Origin: Antedon mediterranea
Taxonomy: Eukaryota; Echinodermata; Crinoidea; Comatulida; Antedonidae
Reading direction: 5' to 3'
Assembly (NCBI RefSeq): GCF_964355755.1
Contig: NC_092678.1
Coordinates: 3,048,922 to 3,112,921 of the forward strand
Length of the DNA: 64,000 bases
A program made the position numbers and the translations under genes. The notes beneath the pieces were generated by a model. It saw only the letters and a list, made by a program, of their open reading frames with translations, did no database searches and was not told the DNA's origin. This document shows, piece after piece, positions 45,916-57,514 of the stretch (the stretch's first letter is position 1; the number at the start of each line of letters is the position of its first letter).

Positions 45916-48900
45916 CTAGTCATAAACTCCAGGCACGTAATTGCTGATCCAATCCCGGTAGCGAATTACCTTTGCATAGTAGCCATATGTACCGGCTGCT
46001 CCACATCCTTCACCCCAACTTACAATACCTAGGAGCTGCCAACGCCCATCTTCTGTCACTCGGACAAGTGGACCACCACTGTCCCCCTGGCAAGCGTCCT
46101 GTTGCCCTGTGGCATGCCCAGCGCAAATCATGTTGACCGTTACTTCATGACTCGTAGCATCTATACACGTCTTCTTCCCTACAAGAGGTATTGTTACTTC
46201 TTGTATATATCTAGGATATGTGGTTGGGGCTCCTTCTTCAAGCCTTCCCCAGCCCATAACACGAACCAACTTCCCCGGCCCTGAAATCTCCTTAACCACT
46301 GATTTACTTGGCAAACAAACAGGCTTAACATATTCCGTAAATGTTTTAATTTTTCTTGATAATTTAATCAGCGCAATATCGTTGTCAAAAGTTTTTTGAT
46401 CAAAGTTTTCATGACTGATGATCTCTTCGACTTGAAACTTCTCTTCATCTCTACCCATCGTCAACTCGTCGTGATCACCAACCCATATCACAAGGTCTTC
46501 GTTCCTGGTAATTTTAAAGTCTCCCTTATCCGCCAGGCAATGCGCTGCCGTGATGATCCATTCGTAGTTAAGGATACTTGCCCCGCAGAAAAACCTCTTT
46601 ACTCTCGTGTGATAAAGACGTGCCATCCAGGGTGTGGATCCAACAATGGATGTGTCGCCGTTCACAATGTACCCCCTATCGTCTTCTTCAATGCTTTCTA
46701 AATATTCTTTTGAATTCAGAATTCCACACACTGAAAAGAATTAAGTAACTGTTTAAATACCGTCCTCTTTATCAGATAAGGAACAGTTTGGTAGTTTCTG
46801 TTCGTTTGTGAGTGGACGTCGTATTAGGCGCAATGCAAGTGAGCGACAGCTCATACCAGTTGGGATTACCGTCATTGGTCAATATTAGGGAGTTTTCGCA
46901 CAAGCACGTAAACGTAACTTCAACGCTATTTCCCAACATGCAACGCGCAAGCCCCGCCCACTTTGTAAACAAATCGATCTGCGCGTGCGCAAGCATTACG
47001 AAAAAGTGGGAATCAAGCATAATAAGATCTTACCGTCTGATATCTTTTCCTCTGGTTTGATAGCCAGCCAGGCGTCTGATTCGCCAACTCTTTCACCATC
47101 CGAGTCCAGTATATAGCAGGTATACTTTCCTTCTTCATTTTCCGTAACATCAATGACCAACAGATCCGAAAATATTAGAACAAAGTGACTCCCAACTTCA
47201 ATTGGTACACCGTCTTTTTCCCATCCAATTGTGGTAGCGTCTGCGGAACGACACACGAACGTATGATCCTCGTCGGCAAATATTGTTCCGTTCTCTGGTT
47301 TGTTGTCAAAATCTATTATCTCTGGAGCCTTTGGCGTAGGCAAACTTTCTCCTTCAAAATCTGTTGAATAATATATAATTTAAATAATCATTTGAATTTG
47401 TAATAATCAATATGGGCTTTGGTTGTTCCGTGGAGTTGTGAGTGGAAGTCTACTTACTGAAGTATACCTGTTTCTCTGCGCTAAGGCCGTCTGGTGTTTC
47501 AATGCGGCACGTGTAAATACCTCGATGTTTCCTCTCCACACTCGGTATGATTATACGACCACTGTCAAAAGCAAATATACCTTCAACTTCTTCACCTAAG
47601 ATGACATAAAAAAACATTTAGATATTGGATTTGGATTGTATTTCCTTATTCGCATTGTAGCCACGATAACATGACACAGGACACCAGTAATTGAAAATGT
47701 TTAAATGTCTTTGGTATATTTCTTTGATGCACCTTGGATAGGCCTAATAGAAGTAGAGATACTACGCAGATAGTAGGCCTAAGGTATAATTTAGATAGGT
47801 GGTACACAATACCTGCAGGAAGCTCGTTTCCGTCTTTCAACCATGTAATTGTAGCACCGTCTAACATAGCTTCACAACTCTGTCTGACCTCCTCTCCAAT
47901 CACCAGTGTTACGTCATGTGGTTCTTGCTTGAAATATAGATCAGGATCTACCTCCTCTTCCTCACCATCACCTTCTCCAGTGATTCTTGAACGTTTTTCT
48001 GAAAAAGAGAAATGTTTACGTTTGCAAATAAGTTTAACATTAACTTGTTGAGTTTGGTTGGTATCATCTATAGTTCGTAGTAAACTGTTTCTTCTTCTTT
48101 ATACTACAGTATAGGCCTACCATTAACTTATGGCGTTAAAGACTTACTTGAAGTAAAAGTAGCTTCAAACCCAAGTTTGTGAGTCGACACATCGGATACG
48201 AAGTCGATACGAATTGCTTCACCAGAGCTCGTAAAGGTCTCGGGTAATCGGTTACCACAGAAAACGCCATGAAGTTCTGAATCTGAAATTAAAAAGAGGA
48301 TATGATAATTACGATTTATATATCTATATCTTATGGAACAAACAGGTTGGATATTACGTTTAGGCCTAACTGCTTCATGGCAGTTTGTAACCTACAGATA
48401 GTTAATTTAGCCTTTTGACATTAGATAGACTTGCCTTCAAATTCACCATCTCTGATTTCAATATAGTCAAAAGAACAGTCGAAATCTTCCATATCCATTG
48501 ATTTAAACTGAAGAGTGATGTGATAATTAGGAGGCGCTTGAACAACAAGTGCGCACGTGACGTCATTAGGATAATGATGAGGAAAGTCTGGAGAAGTTAC
48601 TGTGCCATTGATGGCACGAATTATTTTGCTGCAACCTGAGAAAGAATATTGGATCAAATTAGTTTATTTCAGGAAAAATAAAAAATACTAGGCCTAACTG
48701 AAAATTATGTTCCGTTAAGATTGAAGAGCTACATTGGACGTAATAAAATGCTAAAAATGTGTAGAAGAAAAGGCCTAGACCTAGTAAGAATGTTTTTCTC
48801 TACAATATTTACCATCCGTATCGACTCCAGGAGTCCATCCTTCAATAGGTTCGTCAATAGAACTATTTTCGTCTGTGTTTATAGCAGCTTGTTTGGCTGT

Positions 48901-50277
48901 GTAGCGGGCTCGAAATCCTCTTCCACTGTCCGATCCATCTGACTCGAACTCCACCAGAAGATGTTGGGCAGAAGAAGTGAAGTCAGGTGGGGCATTGTTG
49001 GTACCACAGTGGTTCACTATTCGAGGGAATTTTTTCGTTGGGCCATCATAGATACGAACTGCATCGTAACTAGAGAAAAGTACCGTATTATAAACATGAA
49101 TATACTCTATTTATATGTACTTGCAAGGGCAAGGAATACCAATTGCGACTAACTGCACTTCCCAAAAACTTCAATAGCTACAGATTAAATTCTACTGCAA
49201 GAAAGGAATGACCTTCATGCAACTCCACTCCTGCTCTGACTGTTGTCAGTAATCAAGCAATGCATACTTACGGGCAGTCTTCAGACTTTTCAATATCAAT
49301 ATCAACAAATTGAAATAATATCACTTGATCTGGGTCTGCTCGGATTAACCACGCACAATCGGAATACCTCGGATACTTTTCGGGATATCTCGGAGAATGG
49401 ATATCTGATGGCTTGGATTCGGCTGGGCCAATTACACCACAATCCACCTCTACAAATGCATTGATAAGTTAGTGAGAAAGAAGTAGGCCTACATTGATAG
49501 TGTATTTTTCACAATCCCGATTTAATCAGAAATAATATTAGATTATTAACATGTTTTATTATTCTACTCTGTTACGGTTCTTGCCTTTCTTTATTTCAAT
49601 CATTTTAGAAAGGTTTGGAAAAAAAAGTATCATCAGTTTTGTCAAGCAAAATCATTTCTTTGCATTGAAAAGCATGGAAATAGACAGACCAATAATTAAA
49701 TGACCTTAGGGATTAAGTGTACGTTAAATCCTTAACACACCTTTTTTCAAACCTAGATCCCGTAATAACAAGTTACCGTAATATATGTTCATGGTCATGT
49801 ATTAGTTAGTGAAATGTAGAAAAAGAGAGTGAAAATGTATGTTATTAATGTATATTATAACTTATAACTACTATTAAACTATCTTGTAAGCGTTTGAATA
49901 TACTTCGGTGACATTTCAATACAAATAATAGTATTTTTGATTTATTTTTGGTTAAGAAGAAAAGATATAAAAAAATAAATAGGGTTAAACATAATTTTTT
50001 AACATAATGTATAATTGTCATATAGGCCACATTTATTAGGCCTACGATTACCAAAACGACTGATGGATCAAGCTAAAAGTGACCGACAACACAACTTGAA
50101 AAAGCCTATCTGAATTAAACTGTCCCTTTAATTAAGTATTTTAACTATAAGACATACAAATAACTTGTGTGTATTACCTGATTCTACGCTAGATCCAACA
50201 ATACTGCTACTACTACTCCAGGCCTGGACTTGCTCTATTAAAAGTATTACAAAACAGTACAATTTTATATTCAACAT
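45916..50277 (-). CDS. Secreted CUB-CUB-Ig-Ig-trypsin serine protease, 778 aa
   Basis: Nine exons (minus): 50178-50277, 49272-49449, 48813-49069, 48435-48635, 48148-48282, 47813-47998, 47458-47595, 47034-47360, 45916-46730; total 2,337 bases, all phases consistent. Order of parts: signal peptide (MLNIKLYCFVILLIEQVQAW), CUB1 (VDCGVIGP ... SGRGFRARY), CUB2 (GCSKIIRAINGTVTSPDFPH ... LGFEATF), an acidic linker, Ig1 split over two exons (RQSCEA, ITWLKDG, RGIYTCRI), Ig2 (FVCRSA, IGWEKDG, EGKYTCYI), then S1 protease. The catalytic residues are in TAAHC, DNDIALIKL and DACQGDSGGP, giving trypsin-like specificity. CUB plus protease recalls MASP/C1r, but Ig replaces EGF and CCP. The intron after 48435 has a GC donor. 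The site before IVNG is RGY, so activation would need cleavage after Tyr. It is divergent from the GPCR cluster that starts 877 bp away. Confidence 0.88.
46830..47020. mobile_element. Possible MITE relative in the Ig2-protease intron
   Basis: The right end AGTGGGAATCAAGCA is nearly the same as the right end of the element at 4868-5010, and GCGCAATGCAAG/GCAAGCATTACG-type words sit at both sides. The left terminal repeat is not clear. Confidence 0.3.
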
Positions 50278-50465
50278 TGTCGGTGGTGTTAAACAGTACT
50301 TAGTTTGAAAGTGTTGTCGTCGGAAATACTTTATACCAGGATACTAATCATTGGAATCGACCATTAATAGTATAATAATCCGTACGCATATCATAGAAGG
50401 TTTTATATGGCGTTTTGAGTTGTGAACTTAGGAGCGTTTGATTTGCGAAGACCAAGAACCTAGAA

Positions 50466-50605
50466 TTAAGCTCTGTCTACACTCTATCAAACTAATGATG
50501 ATGCCATATCACTACTATATTTGGGAATTTCACTGCCATGTTTGGGCGCGCACATCACACTTTTTTGTCAAACTACTTTGATAGTGTAGGCAGAGCTTTA
50601 TGTCG
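50466..50605. mobile_element. MITE, about 140 bp, with imperfect terminal inverted repeats
   Basis: The left end TAAGCTCTGTCTACACTCTA is inverted at the right end (TAGTGTAGGCAGAGCTTTA), with about 27-base arms. It lies between two divergent genes. A second copy, recognisable mainly in its right half, is at about 62700-62825. Confidence 0.7.
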
Positions 50606-51153
50606 TTGTTCTTCGCCTGGATAAAGGAATTCGACAAAAACTGTGTGTCGATGAATCGAGTGTGGAAGCACGTCACAATCGTAACTATAGTTTAGTTAGA
50701 AAGTCAAGTTTTCATTTATCAAAAGAAAGAAAGAAAAGAAAGATACATAAAATTATTTCAAGAAGACGTAATATTTTTATAATGTCAATAATGATAATCG
50801 TTGTTTTGATGATTGACGTTTCACGTCCTTAAGAACTAGATTTTTGATCGATATTTTACAAGTTAGTGATAACACAAAATAGCGTAGCTAACCAGTTTAT
50901 TTGTTTGGATTCATTACAAGCAATCGTGTTTGAAAGTCGCATGTTAGATCATGTTGTGTATGTAATAAGGGAAGCTAAAATCGAATGAAATATTATAGGT
51001 TATTCATAAGTAAAATTTGCGTATGCGTACTAACCATGATCTTATAAAGATACGACGGCCAACCAGCACCATAGCAAAAACAGTAATGGGTATGTGTGAC
51101 TTTTAAACACAATTCCAAATACCTTTGTTTATTAGGATTTCATAGGTCATCAT

Positions 51154-52062
51154 ATGTGCGGGAATAATTCAAATATAAGTGTCGAATTCGAAAAAAAAAA
51201 TATGTTCAACAAAACATGTACCGGTATGACTACTGAGTGTGACTTTGCGATCGGATTTTTTGTTATTTCTTGTTTAATCACAATATTAATTCTAATTGGA
51301 AACATTTTTGTTATGTATGCCGTGTGTACCACACGAGCGCTGCAGAAGCCCTGCTACGTGGTTCTTGCAAGTATGTCTTTGGCGGACATTCTGACAGGTC
51401 TGGTAGGAATCGCAATTGACATTGAATGGGCATTAACAGGTCAGTTTTATAATCTACAATCAGAGCCCGGCTGGTGGTTTTACATGTTAATGTCTAGTTT
51501 ATTTTCATTTACTCTAAGTCATCATCTTATATTGGCTGGTGAACGATACTTTGCTATTTTCTATCCATTCTTGTATACAAACAAAATCGACAATAAAACA
51601 ACTGTTGTTTTCTTATTGATAAATTGGATTACTTTCCTATGTCTTTCTCCTATTTTGTTCGCTACTGTTTTTACACCAAAAAACATAGTTATGTCAATTA
51701 TAATTACAATGACATCATTTTATGTAATCGTAATATTCTGTCATTTGCGAATTCTTATAGAAGCTCAAAAAGTATCGCGACGAATTGCATCAGTAGGCCT
51801 ACAAACTCGAGAAGTAAAAAATGAATTTAAAGCGGCAAGAATAACGTGTATTATACTTAGTGTGTTTAGTATCTGTGTTGTGCCATTATCCTGTTTTCTT
51901 GCTATCAACTTGTCGACACCTTTTGAAGACTTTCATTGCCAGACAATGTATTACATCACTGTGCTGTTATCTTTCATGAACAGTGTTACCAATCCAATTA
52001 TCTATGGAATAGCTCATTCACAATTTTGTTCTGCTTTTAAAGCAATTTTTAAAATGTTGTAA
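51154..52062 (+). CDS. Class A GPCR, cluster gene 1
   Basis: Intronless, 302 aa from ATG 51154; ATGs at codons 17 and 25 are alternatives, the last one matching the starts of the paralogs. N-glycosylation sites (NNS, NKT) precede TM1. Motifs: GNIFVMYAV in TM1, SMSLADILTGL in TM2, GERYFAIFYPF at the end of TM3, FSICVVPLSC in TM6 (no Trp of CWxP), SVTNPIIYGI in TM7. The Cys at the top of TM3 is absent and ECL2 is very short, as in the melanocortin/adenosine/lipid receptor branch; a Cys in ECL3 (DFHCQ) is kept. Ligand unknown. Most diverged of the first three cluster genes. Confidence 0.88.
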   Translation: MCGNNSNISVEFEKKNMFNKTCTGMTTECDFAIGFFVISCLITILILIGNIFVMYAVCTTRALQKPCYVVLASMSLADILTGLVGIAIDIEWALTGQFYNLQSEPGWWFYMLMSSLFSFTLSHHLILAGERYFAIFYPFLYTNKIDNKTTVVFLLINWITFLCLSPILFATVFTPKNIVMSIIITMTSFYVIVIFCHLRILIEAQKVSRRIASVGLQTREVKNEFKAARITCIILSVFSICVVPLSCFLAINLSTPFEDFHCQTMYYITVLLSFMNSVTNPIIYGIAHSQFCSAFKAIFKML

Positions 52063-52539
52063 AAAACGGAAAGACTGTATATTAATAACATAGTATTTTT
52101 CAAATGTATAATTTAACACATTTTTTCTTTATAATTGCGAATGGTATGTAATTGCGGGTGGTGTGTACAGTTTACAGTAAAGAAAGAATTAAGAAGTAGT
52201 TTTATTTACCTCATATGATGGTTTACTTACACTTCTGTTTATTTACGAACATTCCTCGTATTCGTATTAATGATCAGAATGCATTATCCTCGGTGAACGT
52301 GGAGCACGGGTAATTTCGAGCGATACGCGAGGACCAGCTAGTTTCCTTTCCATTCGATGCAATAACTTCACCTGTGCCACGTTTTATTACTCATTCGGCA
52401 GTGCAACATTTTAGATTAGCCGATTGAGGATAGCAATTAAGAAGACAATCGAAAATGATTCACCTTGTCAATATTTATTATCTGTTGTTTTGATTGGCGT
52501 GTGAAATGTCCAAATAACTAGTAACTAGTGATACAACTA

Positions 52540-52775
52540 ATTAATCAAAACGAAATTTACACCGTGTTTGAATTATCACAACGAGTCGTCGGTTGTAGCA
52601 GAAACTCGACTCGCACATGTGCATTTATCAGTTGTAGACATAAGAATAATTTCAACCAGCTCCATCGACAACTATCCTATTAAACACTGATGCTGTGATT
52701 GATAAAACTGCTGATAATTTTCATCAAGATAATTTTTCATTGCGTGTTGTTAATGTAACATTGGAAACATACTCA
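52540..52775 (+). promoter_or_regulatory. Conserved upstream block of GPCR cluster gene 2
   Basis: Shares ordered words with 53985-54233 and 55395-55650: CAAAACGAAATTT, CCGTGTTTGA, GCACATGTGCA, CCAGCT-CATCGAC, and a TGATAAAACTG TATA-like word about 80 bases before the ATG, then TTCATCAAGAT. Repeated together with the genes, so part of the similarity is just recent duplication. Confidence 0.45.
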
Positions 52776-53624
52776 ATGTCCAACACAACTACTACCGAGT
52801 GTGACTTTGCGATCGGATTTTGTATTCTTTTTTGTTTAATGACAATAGTAATTTTAATTGGAAACATGTTGGTTGTTTACGCCGTGTGTACCACACGAGC
52901 TCTTCAAAAACCCTGCTACGTGATTCTTGCAAGTATGTCTTTGGCGGATATTCTGACAGGTCTGGTAGGAATCGCAATTGGAATTGAATGGCTACTAACA
53001 GGTCAGTTATATGACCTGGAATCAAAATCTGGCTGGTGGTTATATACGTTAGAATCTATAGCGATTATATTGACGCTAAGTCATCATATTATATTGGCAA
53101 GTGAACGATATTTTGCTATTTTCTATCCGTTTCTTTATACAAACAAAATCGACAATAAAACAACTGTTGTCATCTTATTCGTCGTATGGATAAGTTACTT
53201 GACAACTTGTCCTATTATGTATGCTACATTTTTAACACATAAATACATACTTTTATTAGGTTTAATTACCCTCACATCATTTTATGTAATCGTAATATTC
53301 TGTCATTTGCGAATTTTTATAGAAGCTCAAAAAGTATCGCGACGAATTGCATCATTAGGCCTACAAACTCGAGAGGTAAAAAATGAATTTAAAGCGGCAA
53401 GAATAACGTGTATTATACTCGGTGTGTTTAGTATCTGTGTTGTACCACTATCTTGTTTTCTTGCTGTAAATCTGTCTACACCTTTTGAAGACTTTCATTG
53501 TCAGATAATGTTTTACCTTACTATGTTGTTTACTTACATGAACAGTGTTACCAATCCAATTATCTATGGAATAGCTCATTCACAATTTCGTTCTGCTTTT
53601 AAAGCTATTATTTTAAAGTTGTAG
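52776..53624 (+). CDS. Class A GPCR, cluster gene 2
   Basis: Intronless, 282 aa starting MSNTTTTECDFAIGF; the frame is open further upstream but has no ATG there, and this start equals that of the paralog at 54234. TM1 GNMLVVYAV, TM3 end SERYFAIFYPF, TM6 FSICVVPLSC, TM7 SVTNPIIYGI, and short C-tail FRSAFKAIILKL. ECL2 is minimal and there is no TM3 Cys. Nearly identical to gene 3 over most of its length, including the 3' flank, so the pair is a recent tandem duplication (period 1,458 bases). Confidence 0.9.
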   Translation: MSNTTTTECDFAIGFCILFCLMTIVILIGNMLVVYAVCTTRALQKPCYVILASMSLADILTGLVGIAIGIEWLLTGQLYDLESKSGWWLYTLESIAIILTLSHHIILASERYFAIFYPFLYTNKIDNKTTVVILFVVWISYLTTCPIMYATFLTHKYILLLGLITLTSFYVIVIFCHLRIFIEAQKVSRRIASLGLQTREVKNEFKAARITCIILGVFSICVVPLSCFLAVNLSTPFEDFHCQIMFYLTMLFTYMNSVTNPIIYGIAHSQFRSAFKAIILKL

Positions 53625-53984
53625 AAAGGAAACAGATTCCGGTACTAACCTATACATTTTACTGAGTTATAGGACTTAATACTTCGTTGATGATCGTAAT
53701 ATACGACATTTGTAATAAGTGAAATAAGTGAAAACATTGTATGAAACGTGGGTAAGAATTGTGCAATACACAATGACCAACTTTTATCTGAAAATGTCAT
53801 TTAAATCAAGCACCTTATGCGTGCCACATCTTTGTTAGTGTATCGGTAGCGCAGCAGTTTTTGATAAGCATAAAGAAGAAGTCGATCGAAGAAGAAAGAA
53901 TTATTTATTATGATGTCAAAATTATTATCTGTTTTGATTGACGTGTGATGTCCAAAGAACTAGATAGTGAGTGATACAACTAAT

Positions 53985-54233
53985 AACTTAAGCAAAACGA
54001 AATTTAAACCGTGTTTGAGCGAATTTAATCACAACGCGACATAGGCCATGGTTTTATAGGAAAAAGTCGCGCATGTGCACTGGAGATTTGTAAAGGTAAG
54101 AATAAGTTCTTTCAGCTTTATCGACCGATAACCTATTCAGTAATTATGTGATTTATAAAACTGTTGATCGTTTCCATCAAGATGATTTTTCATTTCGTGT
54201 TGTTAATAAAACTCATTACAAACTTTTAAACAG
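53985..54233 (+). promoter_or_regulatory. Conserved upstream block with TATA-like word, GPCR cluster gene 3
   Basis: GTGATTTATAAAACTGTTG at 54149-54167 lies about 80 bases before the ATG; the same word with one change is at 55550 before gene 4. Upstream, GCGCATGTGCACTGGAGATT and the AAACGAAATTTAAACCGTGT block are also shared. Confidence 0.5.
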
Positions 54234-55082
54234 ATGTCCAACACAACTACTACCGAGTGTGACTTTGCGATTGGATTTTTTGTTATTTATTCTTTAACTA
54301 CAATAGTAATTCTGATTGGAAACATGTTGGTTGTTTACGCCGTTTGTACCACACGATCGCTGCAGAAACCCTGCTACGTGGTTCTTGCAAGTATGTCTTT
54401 AGCGGATATTCTGACAGGTCTGGTAGGAATCGCAATTGGAATTGAATGGCTACTAACAGGTCAGTTATATAACCTGGAGTCAAAAGTTGGCTGGTGGTTA
54501 TATATGATAGGATGTATATCAATTACATTGACTTTAAGTCATCATCTTATATTGGCAAGTGAACGATACTTTGCTATTTTTTATCCGTTTCTTTATACAA
54601 GCAAAATCGACAATAAAACAACTGTTGTCATCCTATTCGTCATATGGATAAGTTACTTGACAACTTGTCCTATTATGTTTGCTACATTTTTAACACATAA
54701 AAACATATTTTTATTAGGTTTAATTACAATGACATCATTTTATGTAATTGTAATATTCTGTCATTTTCGAATTTTTATAGAAGCTCAAAAAGCATCGCGA
54801 CGAATTGCATCATTAGGCCTACAAACTCGAGAGGTAAAAAATGAATTTAAAGCGGCAAGAATAACGTGTATTATACTCGGTGTGTTTAGTATCTGTGTTG
54901 TACCACTATCTTGTTTTTTCGCTGTAAATCTGTCTACACCTTTTGAAGACTTTCGTTGTCAGATAATGTTTTACCTTACTATGTTGTTTACTTACATGAA
55001 CAGTGTTACCAATCCAATTATATATGGAATAGCTCATTCACAATTTCGTTCTGCTTTTAAAGCAATTATTTTAAAGTTGTAG
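54234..55082 (+). CDS. Class A GPCR, cluster gene 3
   Basis: Intronless, 282 aa, MSNTTTTECDFAIGFFVIYS. Same motifs as gene 2. Differences are spread out and mostly conservative (e.g. SKVGWWLYMIGCIS against SKSGWWLYTLESIA at the start of TM3, TSKID for TNKID), as expected for a gene under constraint after duplication. Extracellular-side changes at TM3 may alter ligand preference. Confidence 0.9.
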   Translation: MSNTTTTECDFAIGFFVIYSLTTIVILIGNMLVVYAVCTTRSLQKPCYVVLASMSLADILTGLVGIAIGIEWLLTGQLYNLESKVGWWLYMIGCISITLTLSHHLILASERYFAIFYPFLYTSKIDNKTTVVILFVIWISYLTTCPIMFATFLTHKNIFLLGLITMTSFYVIVIFCHFRIFIEAQKASRRIASLGLQTREVKNEFKAARITCIILGVFSICVVPLSCFFAVNLSTPFEDFRCQIMFYLTMLFTYMNSVTNPIIYGIAHSQFRSAFKAIILKL

Positions 55083-55394
55083 AAAGGAAACAGATTCCGG
55101 TACCAAGCTGTACATTTTACTGAGTTATAGGACTTAATACTTCGTTGATGATCGTAATATACGACATTTGTAATAAGTGAAATAAGTGAAAAACATTGTA
55201 TGAAACGTGGGTAAGAATTGTGCAATACACAAGGACCAGCTAGTTCATTCGAAATTTAATTTAAATCAAGCAGCTTGTGTGTGCCAGCAACCTATAGAAG
55301 ACGACTATCGAAGAAAGAATGATTTATTTTTATGTCAAAATAATTAACGGTTTTGATTGACGTGTGATGACAAAGAACTAGATAGTGAGTGATA

Positions 55395-55650
55395 CAATTA
55401 TAATTAAGCAAAACGAAATTTAAACCGTGTTTGATCGCTTCATCAGTTGTTTTAAGTGGTAGCAAAAACTCGCGCATGTGCACTGGAGATTTGTAACATA
55501 ATGCTAAGTTCAACCAGCTTTATCGACCAATAGTCTAAACAGTAATAACGTGATTTATAAAACCGTTGCTCGTTTCCATCAAGATTTTTTATCTTATTTG
55601 TGATGTTTCGATACTCGATGTTGTTAAGATAGACTAACAGGCATTGCTCA
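55395..55650 (+). promoter_or_regulatory. Conserved upstream block with TATA-like word, GPCR cluster gene 4
   Basis: Contains AAACGAAATTTAAACCGTGT, CGCGCATGTGCACTGGAGAT and GTGATTTATAAAACCGTTG (about 55550) in the same order as upstream of gene 3, while the coding regions are clearly more diverged than those of genes 2 and 3. Confidence 0.5.
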
Positions 55651-56523
55651 ATGTCTAACACAACCTATAGAGAGTGCGACTTTTCAGTTGAATTTTTTGC
55701 TCTTGCTTGTTTAATCACATTAGTAATTCTAATTGGAAACATTTTGGTCGTTTATGCCGTGTATTCTACGCATACTCTTCAACAACCATGTTACATGGTT
55801 CTTACAAGTATTTCTTTAGCGGATATTTTAATGGGCTTTTTTGGAATCGCAGTTTTAATTGAATGGGTATTAACAGGACAGTTATATGATTTGAAATCTA
55901 AAAATGGCTGGTGGTTATATATGTTAGGGTCTTCTGCGATCACATTGACTGTACTTCATCATCTAATATTGGCAGGTGAACGGTACTTTGCCATTTTCTA
56001 TCCATTCCTGTATACAAACAAAATCGACAATAAAACAATTGTTGTCGTCTTATTCGTCATATGGATAAGTTACTTGTGCATTGCTTCTATTATTCTCACT
56101 ACTGTCTTATCATCTAAGAATACACTAATGTTAAATTGCATTACCTTCGTAGTATTTTATGTAATCGTAATATTCTGTCATTTGCGAATTTTTATAGAAG
56201 CTCAAAAAGCATCGCGACGAATTGCATCAGTAGGCCTACAAACTCGGGGAGTTAAAAATGAATTGAAAGCAGCAAGAATAACGTGTATTATACTCGGTAT
56301 ATTTAGTATCTGTGTTGTACCATTATCATGTTTTTTTGCTGTTAATATATCTACACCTTTTGAAGAGTTTCGTTGTCGTACAACGTTTTACGTTACGATG
56401 ATGTTACTGTACGCTAACAGTGCTACAAACCCAGTTGTCTATGGAATATCACATTCACAATTTCGTTTTGCATTTAAAGCAATCTTTCATAGACTTTTAA
56501 AAAAACAAACTAATGTGCATTGA
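55651..56523 (+). CDS. Class A GPCR, cluster gene 4
   Basis: Intronless, 290 aa, MSNTTYRECDFSVEFFALA. TM1 GNILVVYAV, TM2 SISLADILMGF, TM3 end GERYFAIFYPF, TM6 FSICVVPLSC, TM7 SATNPVVYGI. The intracellular SRRIASVGLQTR loop is shared with genes 1-3, which suggests common G-protein coupling. The C-tail is slightly longer (LLKKQTNVH). Confidence 0.9.
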   Translation: MSNTTYRECDFSVEFFALACLITLVILIGNILVVYAVYSTHTLQQPCYMVLTSISLADILMGFFGIAVLIEWVLTGQLYDLKSKNGWWLYMLGSSAITLTVLHHLILAGERYFAIFYPFLYTNKIDNKTIVVVLFVIWISYLCIASIILTTVLSSKNTLMLNCITFVVFYVIVIFCHLRIFIEAQKASRRIASVGLQTRGVKNELKAARITCIILGIFSICVVPLSCFFAVNISTPFEEFRCRTTFYVTMMLLYANSATNPVVYGISHSQFRFAFKAIFHRLLKKQTNVH

Positions 56524-57514
56524 GGCAAACACTTCTAGAATAAATGTGATCGAAATTTATATTTTCAAGTGACAGCATCAATCAATAATATTGATGAATA
56601 TGATGAAAGAAATATAATGAAGAACTTAAAAAAACATACACTTATTAACAATTTATATGAAGATGACAGTTATGCCTACGGTATCCATTGATTATATGCC
56701 TTTACTGTTGTTTTGTTTGACATCTCAGACACCATACAAGTTGACGATAAATATTACCGAAGTGGGTAATACGATATTTGTAATGTTTTGACTGAAGATA
56801 TTTTACTTTTAATTTACTGATAGTGACAGGTAATATCCGTTTTAATTTAAAAAATGATAGTATGTTGGATTCGACACTGAAGTATCTTTTGTCAGTCTGT
56901 CCAAATACTAAAAATTAACTCAATCACGTCGTGACGTCTAATTTGAGTGTATATTATTATTATTGGTACAATAACTTTTATTACGCCATAGTTGCACAAG
57001 AGGTTGATGCGTACGGTGTGTTGGTTTGTGGAAAAAGAGCCGTCACGTTTCCACAGAAAAACTAACATTCACTAATCCGCGAATGATTGTGAGTTACCGG
57101 TATATCATGATGCGACTGTGTTACGGAAGATACCAGAGTAAAAGTATGCAGGCACAAGTAGTTTTGATCATACTATTATAAACAATGTTAAGGAGCATCA
57201 GTTTGGACTTGGCATCAATACGGTACTTTTCAGCATTCTGATAAACTTCAGGATTTTCCATTGCTTTGTAGCTATATTACTGATTTTCTTCAAAGAGAAA
57301 CCACCTTTGCGAACGTCCAGCAGTGGCATTGTCTTTGCCAATGTTCAGTACCACATGAGTGGTTACTTGTTGATATCTTCAGTAAATGCCGTCTGGTAGC
57401 TTGAAGCAGGAGTATTCAGATAAAACAAAAAAGGGTAGCCTACATTTTAATTTTTACTTAAAGCAAGAGTATTCAGCCCCAACTTGAAGATCAAGGAACT
57501 AATACTACCTCAAA
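56524..57514. other. Spacer with a possible minus-strand coding remnant
   Basis: Mostly AT-rich and non-coding. On the minus strand at about 57395-57180 protein-like pieces can be read (VVLNIGKDNATAG; KAMENPEVYQNAEKYRIDAK) separated by stops. This looks like a small pseudogene fragment of an unrecognised gene. Confidence 0.3.

Noticed and set aside
52695-52775. Upstream extension of GPCR cluster gene 2
   Set aside because: It starts at GTG, overlaps the conserved TATA-like block, and the paralog at 54234 starts at the equivalent of 52776.
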